Shown here: positions 25,676 through 34,431 of the stretch, piece by piece
How the letters are laid out: every line of letters begins with the position of its first letter
How positions within the stretch are numbered: the stretch's first letter is position 1
Origin: Streptomyces griseorubiginosus
GTDB lineage: Bacteria; Actinomycetota; Actinomycetes; Streptomycetales; Streptomycetaceae
DNA: 64,000 nt
NCBI RefSeq assembly: GCF_001514195.1
Contig: NZ_KQ948744.1
Span: 1 to 64,000, forward strand
Reading direction: 5' to 3'
The notes under the pieces: model-generated
Told to the model about the DNA's origin: nothing
The model's database searches: none
What the model saw: only the letters and a program-made list of their open reading frames with translations
Made by a program: the position numbers and the translations under genes

Positions 25676-26772
25676 GTGCTCACCGCCTCTTTCAGCCAGC
25701 ACTGCTGGAACGCGAACCGGGCCGCCTCCACCTCGTGGCGCTGGTCGGCGTGCAGGACACCGAGGGCGTACGCGGTGGCCGGGGCGATACGGGGGGTGCG
25801 GGCCGCCGAGGCCGCGGCTGCCGCCGCCTCCGAGGCGTCCCGGTGCCGGTCCAGGCACTGGCCGGCCGTCAGGAGCCGTACGTCCACCGCGGGGGACAGG
25901 ACCTCGCGGGCGTAGCGGTGCAGGCGCAGCAGCAGGCGGACCTGGTGCCAGGGGGCGTCCTGGGGGTGCGGGGAGGGGTCGGGGGAGAGGCCGTGGATGA
26001 GGGCCTCGGCGTTGTAGGGGTGGCCCGCGGTGACCAGGGGCAGGGCGGTCACCGCGTCCTCCAGGCGTTCCTGGGCCGCCGTGGCCAGGGGGTGCAGGTC
26101 GGTGCCGGCGGCGGTCTTGACCAGGGGGACCTCGCTGGCCAGTAAGGCGATGGTGTCGGCGACCGCGTGGAAGCGGGAGGAGCCGAGGGCCTGGAGGGCG
26201 GTGGAGTGGGCGCGGGTGCGGGCCAGGGTGAGCTGGCGGTCCAGGAGGGCGCCCGCCTTCGCCGCGCCGACGGTCAGGTTGCCGCGGTCGGGAGCGGGGG
26301 CGGGGCCGGGGTCCGCGCCGGGGTCGGCTCCGGGGGTGGGGCGGGTCGTGGGGGCCGCGCCCTGGGCTGGACGGGTCGTGGGACCCACGCCCTGGGCCGG
26401 GAAGACCGCGCCCGACAGTCGGTGCAGGGCCAGCAACAGCCGTTCCAGCCGGGACTCGTAGGCGTGCTCCATGCCCAGGGTCCCGGACAGCCAGGCCAGT
26501 TCGGGGCGCAGGGACTCCGACCACTCGGCGTCCAGGAGGGGGCGGAAGGTGTGGAGGCTGGCGCTGATGCGGCGGACCGAGCGGCGCAGGGCCCGGGCCG
26601 CGTCCGCGGGGTCCTCCGCGCCCGCCGCCGCACCGCCGGACTCGCGGTGCTGGCGGAGTGCGCGGAGGAACTCCGTGGCCTGGGACCGCAGATAACCCGC
26701 GAGGGCGTCCCCGGTCACGGTTCCGACGGGCCCGGTCAGCGGGCCGGTCGGTTCAAGGTGTTGCTGTGCCAC
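25672..26772 (-). CDS. CHAD domain protein with a TTA codon
   Basis: A 366-residue CHAD protein. CHAD domains are alpha-helical with conserved basic residues that bind polyphosphate, and here the helix pairs carry many Arg/His (LRRSVRRISASLHTFRPLLD near residues 63-82; YESRLERLLLALHRLSG). A proline/alanine-rich insert (about 120-160) interrupts the repeat. The GTG at 26772 follows GGAGG and overlaps ppk by 20 bp, so synthesis is coupled to polyphosphate kinase. Codon TTA at 26153-26155 encodes a leucine of DTIALLAS, which would make translation depend on the bldA tRNA. Confidence 0.88.
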   Translation of the reverse strand: MAQQHLEPTGPLTGPVGTVTGDALAGYLRSQATEFLRALRQHRESGGAAAGAEDPADAARALRRSVRRISASLHTFRPLLDAEWSESLRPELAWLSGTLGMEHAYESRLERLLLALHRLSGAVFPAQGVGPTTRPAQGAAPTTRPTPGADPGADPGPAPAPDRGNLTVGAAKAGALLDRQLTLARTRAHSTALQALGSSRFHAVADTIALLASEVPLVKTAAGTDLHPLATAAQERLEDAVTALPLVTAGHPYNAEALIHGLSPDPSPHPQDAPWHQVRLLLRLHRYAREVLSPAVDVRLLTAGQCLDRHRDASEAAAAAASAARTPRIAPATAYALGVLHADQRHEVEAARFAFQQCWLKEAVST

Positions 26773-28987
26773 GCCGGCGCCTCCGGGCGTCTATGAGCAT
26801 CTCCTGGACGTTGCGCAGGGGTTGGCCGTCCGCGTCGGTCGCGTGCCGGGTCCACTCGCCGTCCGGGCCGAGGTGCCAGGACGCGGTGGTGTCCGACATC
26901 CCGGTCTCCAGCAGCCGGTTCAGGGCAGCCCGGTGGGCCGGGTCGGTGACCCGCACCAGGGCCTCTATCCGGCGGTCGAGGTTGCGGTGCATCATGTCGG
27001 CGCTGCCGATCCACACCTCGGGCTCGCCGCCGTTGCCGAAGGCGAAGACGCGGGAGTGCTCCAGGAACCGGCCGAGGATCGAGCGGACCCGGATGTTCTC
27101 CGACATGCCCGCGACGCCGGGGCGGATCGCGCAGATGCCGCGCACCCAGACGTCGACCGGCACGCCGGCCTGCGAGGCGCGGTAGAGCGAGTCGATGAGC
27201 GCCTCGTCCACCATCGAGTTGACCTTGATGCGGATGAAGGCCGGGCGGCCTGCGCGGTGGTGCTGGACTTCCTTGTTCACACGGGCGATGAGGCCGTCGC
27301 GAAGGGACTTGGGGGCCACCAGGAGGCGGCGGTAGGTCTCGCGGCGGGAGTAGCCGGACAGCCGGTTGAAGAGGTCGGAGAGGTCCGCGCCGACCTGCGG
27401 GTCGGCGGTGAGCAGGCCGAGGTCCTCGTAGAGGCGTGCCGTCTTCGGGTGGTAGTTGCCGGTGCCGACGTGGCTGTACCGCCGTAGCGTGTCGCCTTCC
27501 TGACGGACCACCAGGGACAGTTTGCAGTGGGTCTTCAGGCCGACGAGGCCGTAGACGACATGGCAGCCCGCCTCCTCCAGCTTGCGCGCCCACTTGATGT
27601 TGGCGTGCTCGTCGAAGCGGGCCTTGATCTCGACCAGGACGAGGACCTGCTTGCCGGCCTCGGCGGCGTCGATGAGGGCGTCCACGATGGGGGAGTCGCC
27701 CGAAGTGCGGTACAGGGTCTGCTTAATGGCGAGGACGTCCGGGTCGTCGGCGGCCTGCTGGAGGAAGGCCTGGACGGACGTCGAGAAGCTGTCGTAGGGG
27801 TGGTGCAGCAGGACGTCACGGGTGCGCAGGGCGGCGAAGATGTCCGGCGCGGACGCGGACTCGACCTCGGCCAGGTCGCGGTGGACGCCGGCGATGAACT
27901 TGCGGTACTTCAGCTCGGGCCGGTCGAGGGAGGCGATGCGGAAGAGGCCGGTGAGGTCGAGCGGGCCGGGCAGCGGGTAGACCTCCGCCTCGGAGATCTT
28001 CAGCTCGCGCACGAGGAGGTCCAGCACCTCGCGGTCGATGGACTCCTCCACCTCCAGGCGCACCGGCGGGCCGAACCGGCGCCGCATGAGTTCCTTCTCC
28101 AGGGCCTGGAGGAGGTTCTCGGCGTCGTCCTCCTCGACCTCCAGGTCCTCGTTGCGGGTGACCCGGAAGGTGTGGTGCTCCAGGACCTCCATGCCCGGGA
28201 ACAGTTCCTCCAGGTGGGCGGCGATGACGTCCTCGATGGGGACGTAGCGGCCGGGGGAGGACTCCAGGAAGCGGGACAGCAGCGGGGGGACCTTGACCCG
28301 GGCGAAGTGGCGGTTGCCGTTGACCGGGTTGCGCACGATCACGGCCAGGTTCAGGGAGAGGCCGGAGATGTACGGGAAGGGGTGCGCGGGGTCGACGGCG
28401 AGGGGGGTGAGGACCGGGAAGATCTGGTGCCGGAACAGGGTGAAGAGGCGGGCCTGCTCCTTCTCCTGGAGTTCGTTCCAGCGGACCAGGTGGATGCCTT
28501 CCTCGGCGAGGGCGGGGGCGACGTCCTCGTGGTAGCAGGCGGCGTGCCGGGCCATCAGCTCGCGGGAGCGGGCCCAGATCATCTCCAGGACCTCACGGGG
28601 CTGGAGGCCGGAGGCGGAGCGGGTGGCGACGCCGGTGGCGATACGGCGCTTCAGTCCGGCCACCCGGACCATGAAGAACTCGTCGAGGTTGCTGGCGAAG
28701 ATGGCGAGGAAGTTCGCGCGTTCCAGCAGGGGGGTGTTGGGGTCCTCGGCGAGTTCCAGGACCCGCTCGTTGAACGCGAGCCAGCTGCGCTCCCGGTCGA
28801 GGAAACGACCCTGCGGGAGCTGGGCGGCACCGTCGACCGGGATCTCCTCGTACGCGTCGAGATCGGCGTCGAGATCGGGTTCCAGATCGGAGACGGTGGC
28901 CGACACGGTGTGCGGGCGGTGCGCGGCTATGGAGCCCACGGAGGGCTGCACGTGCTGGACCTCTGCCTGGGCGTTCGACTGGCTCAT
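26753..28987 (-). CDS. ppk: Polyphosphate kinase (RNA degradosome-type PPK1)
   Basis: A 744-residue PPK1, which reversibly makes polyphosphate from ATP. Signatures include RFLDRERSWLAFNERVLELA, FASNLDEFFMVRV, and the two phosphohistidine-region motifs: VVYGLVGLKTHCKLSLVVR with the phosphorylated His, and HVGTGNYHPKTARLYED. The ATG at 28987 (MSQSNAQAEVQHV) follows GGAAGA. The frame continues to an ATG at 29134 with GAGG upstream, which would add 49 residues of low-complexity sequence; I prefer the shorter form. It heads ppk-CHAD-Nudix, and lies near pst and pit. Confidence 0.95.
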   Translation of the reverse strand: MSQSNAQAEVQHVQPSVGSIAAHRPHTVSATVSDLEPDLDADLDAYEEIPVDGAAQLPQGRFLDRERSWLAFNERVLELAEDPNTPLLERANFLAIFASNLDEFFMVRVAGLKRRIATGVATRSASGLQPREVLEMIWARSRELMARHAACYHEDVAPALAEEGIHLVRWNELQEKEQARLFTLFRHQIFPVLTPLAVDPAHPFPYISGLSLNLAVIVRNPVNGNRHFARVKVPPLLSRFLESSPGRYVPIEDVIAAHLEELFPGMEVLEHHTFRVTRNEDLEVEEDDAENLLQALEKELMRRRFGPPVRLEVEESIDREVLDLLVRELKISEAEVYPLPGPLDLTGLFRIASLDRPELKYRKFIAGVHRDLAEVESASAPDIFAALRTRDVLLHHPYDSFSTSVQAFLQQAADDPDVLAIKQTLYRTSGDSPIVDALIDAAEAGKQVLVLVEIKARFDEHANIKWARKLEEAGCHVVYGLVGLKTHCKLSLVVRQEGDTLRRYSHVGTGNYHPKTARLYEDLGLLTADPQVGADLSDLFNRLSGYSRRETYRRLLVAPKSLRDGLIARVNKEVQHHRAGRPAFIRIKVNSMVDEALIDSLYRASQAGVPVDVWVRGICAIRPGVAGMSENIRVRSILGRFLEHSRVFAFGNGGEPEVWIGSADMMHRNLDRRIEALVRVTDPAHRAALNRLLETGMSDTTASWHLGPDGEWTRHATDADGQPLRNVQEMLIDARRRRRGTATP

Positions 28988-29134
28988 GGACCCATTCTTC
29001 CGCGCCGAGCGCGAAACGGGCGCGTCGGAGGCGGCGAGCGGGAGCACGGCGGCGACCTGGGTCCCGACCGGAACGCCCCCGTTCCTGCGGACCCCCTCGG
29101 GCGGCGGCGAAGGCTCTGGCACGACGGGCTTCAT

Positions 29135-29797
29135 CCACTGAGCCTCGCAAGCCTGTCTGAACCGACGGTTACAGAGACATGGCGGTAGGGATATCGGGGC
29201 GCGACTGCGGAGGGGTGGGGTGGGTTGTGGTTCCGGGGGTGGCGTCGGTTCTGGAGGGCGGGGTTGTGGCGTCGGGGGTGGGGTGCCGGTTGTCGAGGGC
29301 GAGGGGTGAGGGTGGTGGTTGCCGGAGGCGGGGTGCTGGGGGGACGGGGTGCTGGTTGTCGTTGCCGGAGTGGGGTGTCGGCTAGGGGTGGGTCATGGCT
29401 TCTGGGGCGGGGGCTGCGGCTCTTGAGGGGAGGGGGTCTGGCTCTCGGGGGTGGGTCCACGACGGGGGAGGGAGGGGTCGTGCTGCTGGGGCATGGGGGT
29501 CAGCCGCCGGGGCGGGGCGGGGCGGGTCTGGGCTGGGCACCGCTCCCGAGGACGGGAATCGCGGCTTACGAGGGGACGGGGTTACGGCTCTCGGGGTCGG
29601 GGCCGCACAGCCGCTGGGGGACGGGCCGTGGTTGCTCGGGAAGGCGCGCGTCGGCTGCCGCTGCCGGGCCGGAGCCCCAGTTGCCGAGGTGCGAGTGGCA
29701 CGGCTCCCGAGGGGTTGCCGTCGGCCGGGGGCACGGCTCCTGGGCGGCGGGGGCGCCTTGCTGTGGACAGTGTCGAGGGACGGGCCCGCCGTCCACG
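29135..29797. other. Gene-free G-rich stretch
   Basis: About 660 bp between ppk and the ABC operon with no supportable gene. The plus strand carries unusually dense runs of three to six G, such as GGGGTGGGG, and imperfect repeats of GGTGCTGGTTGTCG-like sequence around 29280-29390. Open frames exist on both strands only because stops are rare; their products are low-complexity Gly/Arg or Pro/Arg chains. The right part of the stretch should be the 3' untranslated region of the ABC operon, the left edge the ppk promoter. Confidence 0.6.
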
Positions 29798-30544
29798 TCA
29801 GGGGGTGACCCGGCGCAGTTGCCAGTACGTGGCTGTCGTTGCCAGGGCCGCGGTTGCCAGGACCAGGGCTGTTTCCGTGAGGTGGGTGGGCCAGAAGGCG
29901 GTGGGGGGCAGGGGGGTCGGGCGGTGGTGTTCCAGGGTGCGGTTGAGGACGGTCGTCACAGCCACCGACAGGGCCAGGGCGGGGAGCGGGCGGCCCAGCA
30001 GGAGGCCGGTGAGGGCGCCCACTGCCAGGGCGCACAGGCCGTACGCCACCACCAGGGGGCCGTGGTCGGCGAACACGTCGTTGAAGGCGAGGCTGTCGCC
30101 CATCAGGTCGCGGTGTGCCGACCAGGCCCACCGGTAGACGGGGACGAAGACCGCGCCGCCGACGACGAGCGCCGCCGCGGGCAGGGCGAGCTTGGCGGTG
30201 AGCCAGCGCCTCGGGGTGACGCCCTGGGTCCAGGCCAGCCGGGCGGTCCCGCTCTCCAGCTCGCGGCCGATCACCGCCCCGCCCGCCCAGGCGGCCACGG
30301 CCCAGTAGCTGTAGTACATGAACGTGCTGGTCCAGCTCATCGCCCCGCTGTAGGCGTGCCAGGCGTCGATCCCGCACAGGATCCCGTGGTCGGGGCAGGC
30401 GTCGAGCGTCTCGCGTACGGAGCCGGCCGTGACCTCGGTCAGCCACACCAGGTAGCCCACCGAGCCGAGCACGAACACCGTCCACACGATCAGTGCCGTG
30501 CGGTGCAGCCGCAGGACGGTCCGGGTCAGGCCCGGCGCGCTCAT
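29798..30544 (-). CDS. ABC-2 type exporter membrane subunit
   Basis: A 248-residue membrane protein with about six helices. It shares a block with the gene just upstream (ELESGTARLAWTQGVTPRRWLTAKLALPAA against ELETGTAQLAWTQ...), so the two permeases are paralogues that may form a heterodimer. A large extracytoplasmic loop between helices one and two holds two cysteines (DACPDHGILCG). It overlaps the upstream gene by ATGA at 30541-30544 and is the last gene of the operon started by the GntR regulator. Substrate unknown. Confidence 0.8.
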   Translation of the reverse strand: MSAPGLTRTVLRLHRTALIVWTVFVLGSVGYLVWLTEVTAGSVRETLDACPDHGILCGIDAWHAYSGAMSWTSTFMYYSYWAVAAWAGGAVIGRELESGTARLAWTQGVTPRRWLTAKLALPAAALVVGGAVFVPVYRWAWSAHRDLMGDSLAFNDVFADHGPLVVAYGLCALAVGALTGLLLGRPLPALALSVAVTTVLNRTLEHHRPTPLPPTAFWPTHLTETALVLATAALATTATYWQLRRVTP

Positions 30545-31473
30545 CCCGTCGCCGCCCGTCTGCGCAGGAGGCCGAACGCGAGGGCGACGGCCACGGCGGT
30601 GAGGGCGAGCAGCACCCCGGTCTCCAGGAGCTGGCGGGGCCAGTAGTCGGAGGACGGCAGGTACTCGCGGGAGAAGCCGACGACGTGGTGCTTGGCGAGG
30701 CAGGCCTTGTCGTCGTAGCAGTCCGGGTCGGCGACGCGGGCGCCGGTGGCGGTGATCGCACGGCTGCGGGAGTGCAGCTCGGGCGCCTGGTAGCGGCCCT
30801 GGAACGGCCAGTGGTTGCCGCGGAAGGCGTAGACGAGGAAGTACGCGAACCCGCTGAAGGCGAGCGCGGGCAGGGTGCGCCGGACCGCGAGGCCGATCAG
30901 GGCGCCGAGGGCGAGTCCGAGCAGCGGGGCGGCGACGGTGGCCGGGCCGAGGGAGAAGTAGAGGGCGCGGGGCTGGATGCCGGCGATCAGGAGGTTGCCG
31001 TGGGCGGTCCACAGCTGGTGGTAGAGGAGGGTGAGCAGGCCCGTCCCCGCGACGACGAAGGCGGCCGGCACGGCGAGCTTCGCCGCGAGCCAGCGGACCG
31101 GGGACACCGACTGGGTCCAGGCGAGCTGGGCGGTGCCGGTCTCGAGTTCCCGGGCGATCAGCGGGCCGCCGGCGAACAGGGCGACGGCGAAGGAGCCCAC
31201 GGTGAGCAGGGTGTCGGCGTAGTAGAACCGGCTGCTGTACTCGTCCGCCGAGCCCATGGCCATGATGAGCCCGGAGTAGCCGTAGGTGTCGAGCGCGCGC
31301 TGTGCGGTGTCGGCGCCGGGGCCGAGCAGCCAGAGCAGGAGCCCCGCGGTGCCGGCCACGAAGGCGAGCCAGATCCACAGGGCGGCTCGGTGCAGGCGCA
31401 GCACGGTGCGCACCAGGCCGCTCCGGGGCGGTGCGGGGGCGGGGGCCGCCGCTTCGAGGGTCAGGGCGCTCAC
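30541..31473 (-). CDS. ABC-2 type exporter membrane subunit, larger paralogue
   Basis: A 310-residue membrane protein with about six helices, paralogous to the 248-residue neighbour. It carries an additional extracytoplasmic segment near the C-terminus with two cysteines (DPDCYDDKACLAKHHVVGF). The GTG at 31473 overlaps the ATPase stop by GTGA. Together with the ATPase and the second permease it forms a complete exporter of the YtrBCD kind. Members near YtrA regulators often respond to wall-active antibiotics; that role is inference here. Confidence 0.8.
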   Translation of the reverse strand: MSALTLEAAAPAPAPPRSGLVRTVLRLHRAALWIWLAFVAGTAGLLLWLLGPGADTAQRALDTYGYSGLIMAMGSADEYSSRFYYADTLLTVGSFAVALFAGGPLIARELETGTAQLAWTQSVSPVRWLAAKLAVPAAFVVAGTGLLTLLYHQLWTAHGNLLIAGIQPRALYFSLGPATVAAPLLGLALGALIGLAVRRTLPALAFSGFAYFLVYAFRGNHWPFQGRYQAPELHSRSRAITATGARVADPDCYDDKACLAKHHVVGFSREYLPSSDYWPRQLLETGVLLALTAVAVALAFGLLRRRAATG

Positions 31474-32393
31474 GCGGTCACCGCCTGCGGGGCCGGGGTG
31501 GTGCTCGGGGTGAGCAGTGCGGGGGCTGCGGGGGCGCGCAGGTGGGCGAGGACCAGTTCCTCCAGGGAGGGTTCCTCGGTCGCCCAGCCCTCGTCGACCG
31601 GCCCGTCCCGGCGGACCAGGGCGGTCAGGCCGCGGCCCGCCGTGCGGGACTCGATCACGGTGTGCCCGCGCCGGGTCAGGTCCTCCGGGGTGCCGCGGCC
31701 GGTGACCACGGTGTGGGCGGTGAGCAGGTCGTCGATGCCGCCGCCGAGCCGGACCCGGCCGCCGCCCAGGAGCAGCAGGTGGTCGCAGGCGTCGGCGAGC
31801 TCGGCGACGATGTGTGAGGACATCAGCACGGTGGTGCCGTGTTCGGCGGCGTCCGCCATCAGGGTGCCCATCAGTTCGTGCCGGGCGAGCGGGTCGAGGT
31901 CGGCCATCGGCTCGTCGAGGAGCATCAGCTCGGGCCGCTTGCCGAGCGCGAGGGCGAGGGCGACGCGGGTGCGCTGGCCGCCGGAGAGCGAGCGGATCCG
32001 GGACTTCGGGTCCAGTCCGCCCTGCTCGACGATCCGGGCGGCGCAGGCGGCGTCCCAGCGGGCCGGGTTCAGCTCGGCGCCCATGCTCAGGGTCTCGGCG
32101 ATGGTCAGCTGGGGGTAGAGCGGCTTGTTCTGGGCGAGGTGGGCGACCCGGTCGCGGTGCTCGCCGGGCGCCCCGTCGAGGACGGTGAGCGTGCCGGAGG
32201 TGGGCCGCAGCAGGCCGGCGGCCATGGCGAGGAGGGTGGACTTCCCGGCGCCGTTGGGTCCGACCAGTGCGCTGATGCGGCCCGCGGGCAGCCGGAAGGA
32301 GCAGTCCTCGAGGGCGGCGCCCTGTCTGCCGTACCGCTTGCCCAGGCCGGACGCCTCCAGGGCGACGGCCGGGGCGGTGCTGGTGGAACTCAC
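31470..32393 (-). CDS. ABC exporter ATP-binding protein
   Basis: A 307-residue ATPase. Walker A GPNGAGKST, signature LSGGQRTRVAL, Walker B LMLLDEPMADLD and the His-switch (LMSSHIVAEL) are all present. The C-terminal 80 residues form the extra domain common in drug and peptide exporters. The GTG at 32393 follows GAAGGGGG and overlaps the GntR stop by GTGA, so regulator, ATPase and both permeases are translationally linked. Confidence 0.9.
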   Translation of the reverse strand: MSSTSTAPAVALEASGLGKRYGRQGAALEDCSFRLPAGRISALVGPNGAGKSTLLAMAAGLLRPTSGTLTVLDGAPGEHRDRVAHLAQNKPLYPQLTIAETLSMGAELNPARWDAACAARIVEQGGLDPKSRIRSLSGGQRTRVALALALGKRPELMLLDEPMADLDPLARHELMGTLMADAAEHGTTVLMSSHIVAELADACDHLLLLGGGRVRLGGGIDDLLTAHTVVTGRGTPEDLTRRGHTVIESRTAGRGLTALVRRDGPVDEGWATEEPSLEELVLAHLRAPAAPALLTPSTTPAPQAVTA

Positions 32394-32782
32394 TGGTCCC
32401 CCTTCGGGAAGTGTTCGTCGAGTACGGCGGTGAAGAACGCGTCGACGTCCTCGCGCCCCAGGCCCGCCGACCGGGCGCGCGCGGCCCATGCGCCGAGCTC
32501 GGCACGGAGGGGGGTGTCGGCGGCCTGGGCGCCGGTGCCGAGCGTGGCGCGGACGAAGGTGCCGAGGCCGCGGCGAGCCTCGACGAGGCCTTCGCGTTCC
32601 AGTTCGCGGTACGCCTTGAGCACGGTGTTCGGGTTGATGGCGGTGGCCTCCACGACCTCTCGGGCGGTGGGCAGCCGGTCGCCGGGTTCCAGGAGGCCCA
32701 GCCGCAGGGCCTGCTTGGTCTGCTGGACGATCTGCACGTAGGTGGCGACGCCGGAGCGCCGGTCGATGCGGTACTCGACCAC
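32390..32782 (-). CDS. GntR family regulator, YtrA subfamily
   Basis: A repressor of about 130 residues. The N-terminal winged helix is typical of YtrA proteins (IDRRSGVATYVQIVQQ; PTAREVVEATAINPNTVLKAYRELEREGLVEARRGLGTFV), and the short C-terminal helical part has no large effector domain. Such proteins repress the ABC operon they head. A GTG at 32782 is chosen; a second GTG at 32794 lies inside the operator and would leave no ribosome site, though a leaderless start there is possible. The perfect palindrome at 32791-32824 is its probable binding site. Confidence 0.88.
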   Translation of the reverse strand: MVEYRIDRRSGVATYVQIVQQTKQALRLGLLEPGDRLPTAREVVEATAINPNTVLKAYRELEREGLVEARRGLGTFVRATLGTGAQAADTPLRAELGAWAARARSAGLGREDVDAFFTAVLDEHFPKGDQ

Positions 32783-32790
32783 GCGGACAA

Positions 32791-32824
32791 CCACCCTTTC
32801 ACTAATTGAGTAGTGAAAGGGTGG
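32791..32824. promoter_or_regulatory. Probable YtrA-type operator
   Basis: Perfect inverted repeat with 14-bp arms, CCACCCTTTCACTA (32791-32804) and TAGTGAAAGGGTGG (32811-32824), spacer ATTGAG. It abuts the regulator start and lies about 80 bp before the divergent sigma factor gene, so it could serve both. AT content is high for this chromosome. Confidence 0.8.
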
Positions 32825-32904
32825 TCCAGGGGGTCCGGAAAAGTCAAGCGAGGATTTCCCGTCGCCGAGTGAACCGCTCGGCGGGGGTCGTCCGATGAAG
32901 GGGC

Positions 32905-33447
32905 GTGAGGGAGACGAGAAGCGACGGGGAGCTGCTGCGGGCCATCGCCGCGGACGCGGACCGGCGCGCCTTCGAGGAGCTGTACCGGCGGTACGCGCCC
33001 TGGCTGCTGGCCAGGCTGCGCGGCCGGTGCGCCGATCCGGGCCTGGTGGACGACGTCGTGCAGGAGACCTTCCTCGCGGTCTGGCGGGGGACCGCCAGGT
33101 ACCGCGAGGAGGGCGACGTGGCCGGCTGGCTGTGGCGGATCGGCTCGCGCCGGCTCATCGACGCGCTGCGCGGCGACGGGGCGCGGGGGCGGCTGCGGCA
33201 GGCCCTGGCCCGGATCCGGCACCGCGACGAGGAGTCCGCGGAGGAACGCGTGCTCGCGGGGGTGGAGCACGGAGACCTCGCGGGCGCCCTCGTCCGGCTC
33301 TCCCCGGAGCTGCGAGCGGTCCTCCAGGCCACCGTCATCGACGGTCTGACCACCCGGGAGGCCGCCGTCCTGCTGGGCATCCCGCCCGGCACCGTCAAGA
33401 CCCGGGCGATGCGGGCCCGCAAGCAGTTGCGGGAGGAGCTGGCATGA
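32905..33447 (+). CDS. RNA polymerase sigma factor, ECF/RpoE type
   Basis: A 180-residue group 4 sigma factor. Region 2 is recognisable by DDVVQETFLAVWRG and WLWRIGSRRLIDALR, region 4 by LTTREAAVLLGIPPGTVKTR. The GTG at 32905 follows GAAGGGG. It overlaps the next gene by ATGA at 33444, and that gene encodes a zinc-finger anti-sigma protein, the usual partner. Its target promoters probably include the downstream ABC genes, but I cannot fix a consensus from one locus. Confidence 0.92.
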   Translation: MRETRSDGELLRAIAADADRRAFEELYRRYAPWLLARLRGRCADPGLVDDVVQETFLAVWRGTARYREEGDVAGWLWRIGSRRLIDALRGDGARGRLRQALARIRHRDEESAEERVLAGVEHGDLAGALVRLSPELRAVLQATVIDGLTTREAAVLLGIPPGTVKTRAMRARKQLREELA

Positions 33448-34313
33448 GCACGAGTACCCCCGACAGCCCCCAGGGAGGTGGCGGCATGACCTGGCATGTG
33501 GCCGAGGACGATCTACGGGCCTACGTCCGGGGCGAGTTGACCGCCCCCCTGCTCTGGTCCGCCGACACCCACCTGGCCGCCTGCGCCACGTGCCGGGCGC
33601 TGCTGGCCGGCGTCACCGACCCGGTCGCGCTGGACGCCGGCTGGGAGCGGCTGGACGCCGAACTGGACGCACCCCGGCCGGGATGGTTCGAGTCCCTGCT
33701 GGTGCGGGCCGGGATCGCCGACCACACCGCCCGGCTGCTGACGGCCACCCCGGTGCTGCGCCGCTCCTGGCTGGCGGCCGTGGTGTTCCTGCTGCTGGCC
33801 ACGGTCGGCGTGGTGCACACGGCCGGTTCACCGACCCTGTTCCTCGCCCTCGCCCCGCTGCTTCCGCTGGCCGGCGTCGCGCTGTCGTACGGCCCGGCGC
33901 TCGACCCGACGTACGAGATGGCGGTCGTCGCGCCCCTGCACGGCTTCCGGCTGCTGATGATCCGCACGCTCGCCGTGCTGGCCGCGGGCCTCGGCCTCAA
34001 CGGGCTCGCCACCCTCGCCCTGCCCGGCTACGGCCTGCGCGCGCTCGCCTGGCTGCTGCCCGCGCTCGCGCTCACCGCGACCGGCCTCGCCCTCACCCCG
34101 CGGCTCGGCCCGGTCCTCGCGCCGTCCCTGGTCGGCGGCGCCTGGATCGCCGTCCTGCTGGCCGCGCAGGCCGCACAGGAGCGGGGCGCCGGTTCGCTCG
34201 CGCCGTTCACCGCGGCCGGCCAGGGCGTGGCCGCGGCCGTCGCCGCGCTCGCCGCCGGACTGCTCTTCGTGGTCCGTGACCGCTTCGACCTCTTCAACGG
34301 GAGCGCGGAGTGA
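33444..34313 (+). CDS. Membrane anti-sigma factor with zinc-finger motif
   Basis: A 289-residue protein. The cytoplasmic start holds the ZAS motif HLAACATC (His43, Cys47, Cys50), which holds ECF sigma factors and often senses redox or membrane stress. After residue 110 come about six membrane helices, many more than the single helix of most anti-sigma factors, so the membrane part may itself be a sensor. It is translationally coupled to the sigma gene and followed by the ABC genes after 118 bp. Confidence 0.85.
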   Translation: MSTSTPDSPQGGGGMTWHVAEDDLRAYVRGELTAPLLWSADTHLAACATCRALLAGVTDPVALDAGWERLDAELDAPRPGWFESLLVRAGIADHTARLLTATPVLRRSWLAAVVFLLLATVGVVHTAGSPTLFLALAPLLPLAGVALSYGPALDPTYEMAVVAPLHGFRLLMIRTLAVLAAGLGLNGLATLALPGYGLRALAWLLPALALTATGLALTPRLGPVLAPSLVGGAWIAVLLAAQAAQERGAGSLAPFTAAGQGVAAAVAALAAGLLFVVRDRFDLFNGSAE

Positions 34314-34431
34314 CGGCGGCCCGCCGCGGCCGCCGCCGCACGACCGACTTCGACCACGGCGATCACACGATCGCCCGCACTCAGGGGGACCACATGGGGG
34401 ACCGCATGACCGACAGCCACCGGAGCACCGC

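Noticed and set aside
26753..29134. Longer ppk reading from 29134
   Set aside because: Adds 49 low-complexity residues; the ATG at 28987 gives a start typical of Streptomyces PPK. It remains possible.
29140..29170. PHO-box-like sequence upstream of ppk
   Set aside because: Only one unit (GTTCAGACAGG) resembles the 11-bp repeat and the neighbour is poor; PhoP control of ppk is plausible from other Streptomyces but not shown here.
29395..29808. 137-codon plus-strand frame in the G-rich stretch
   Set aside because: Gly/Ala/Arg-rich product, no ribosome site, no codon bias.
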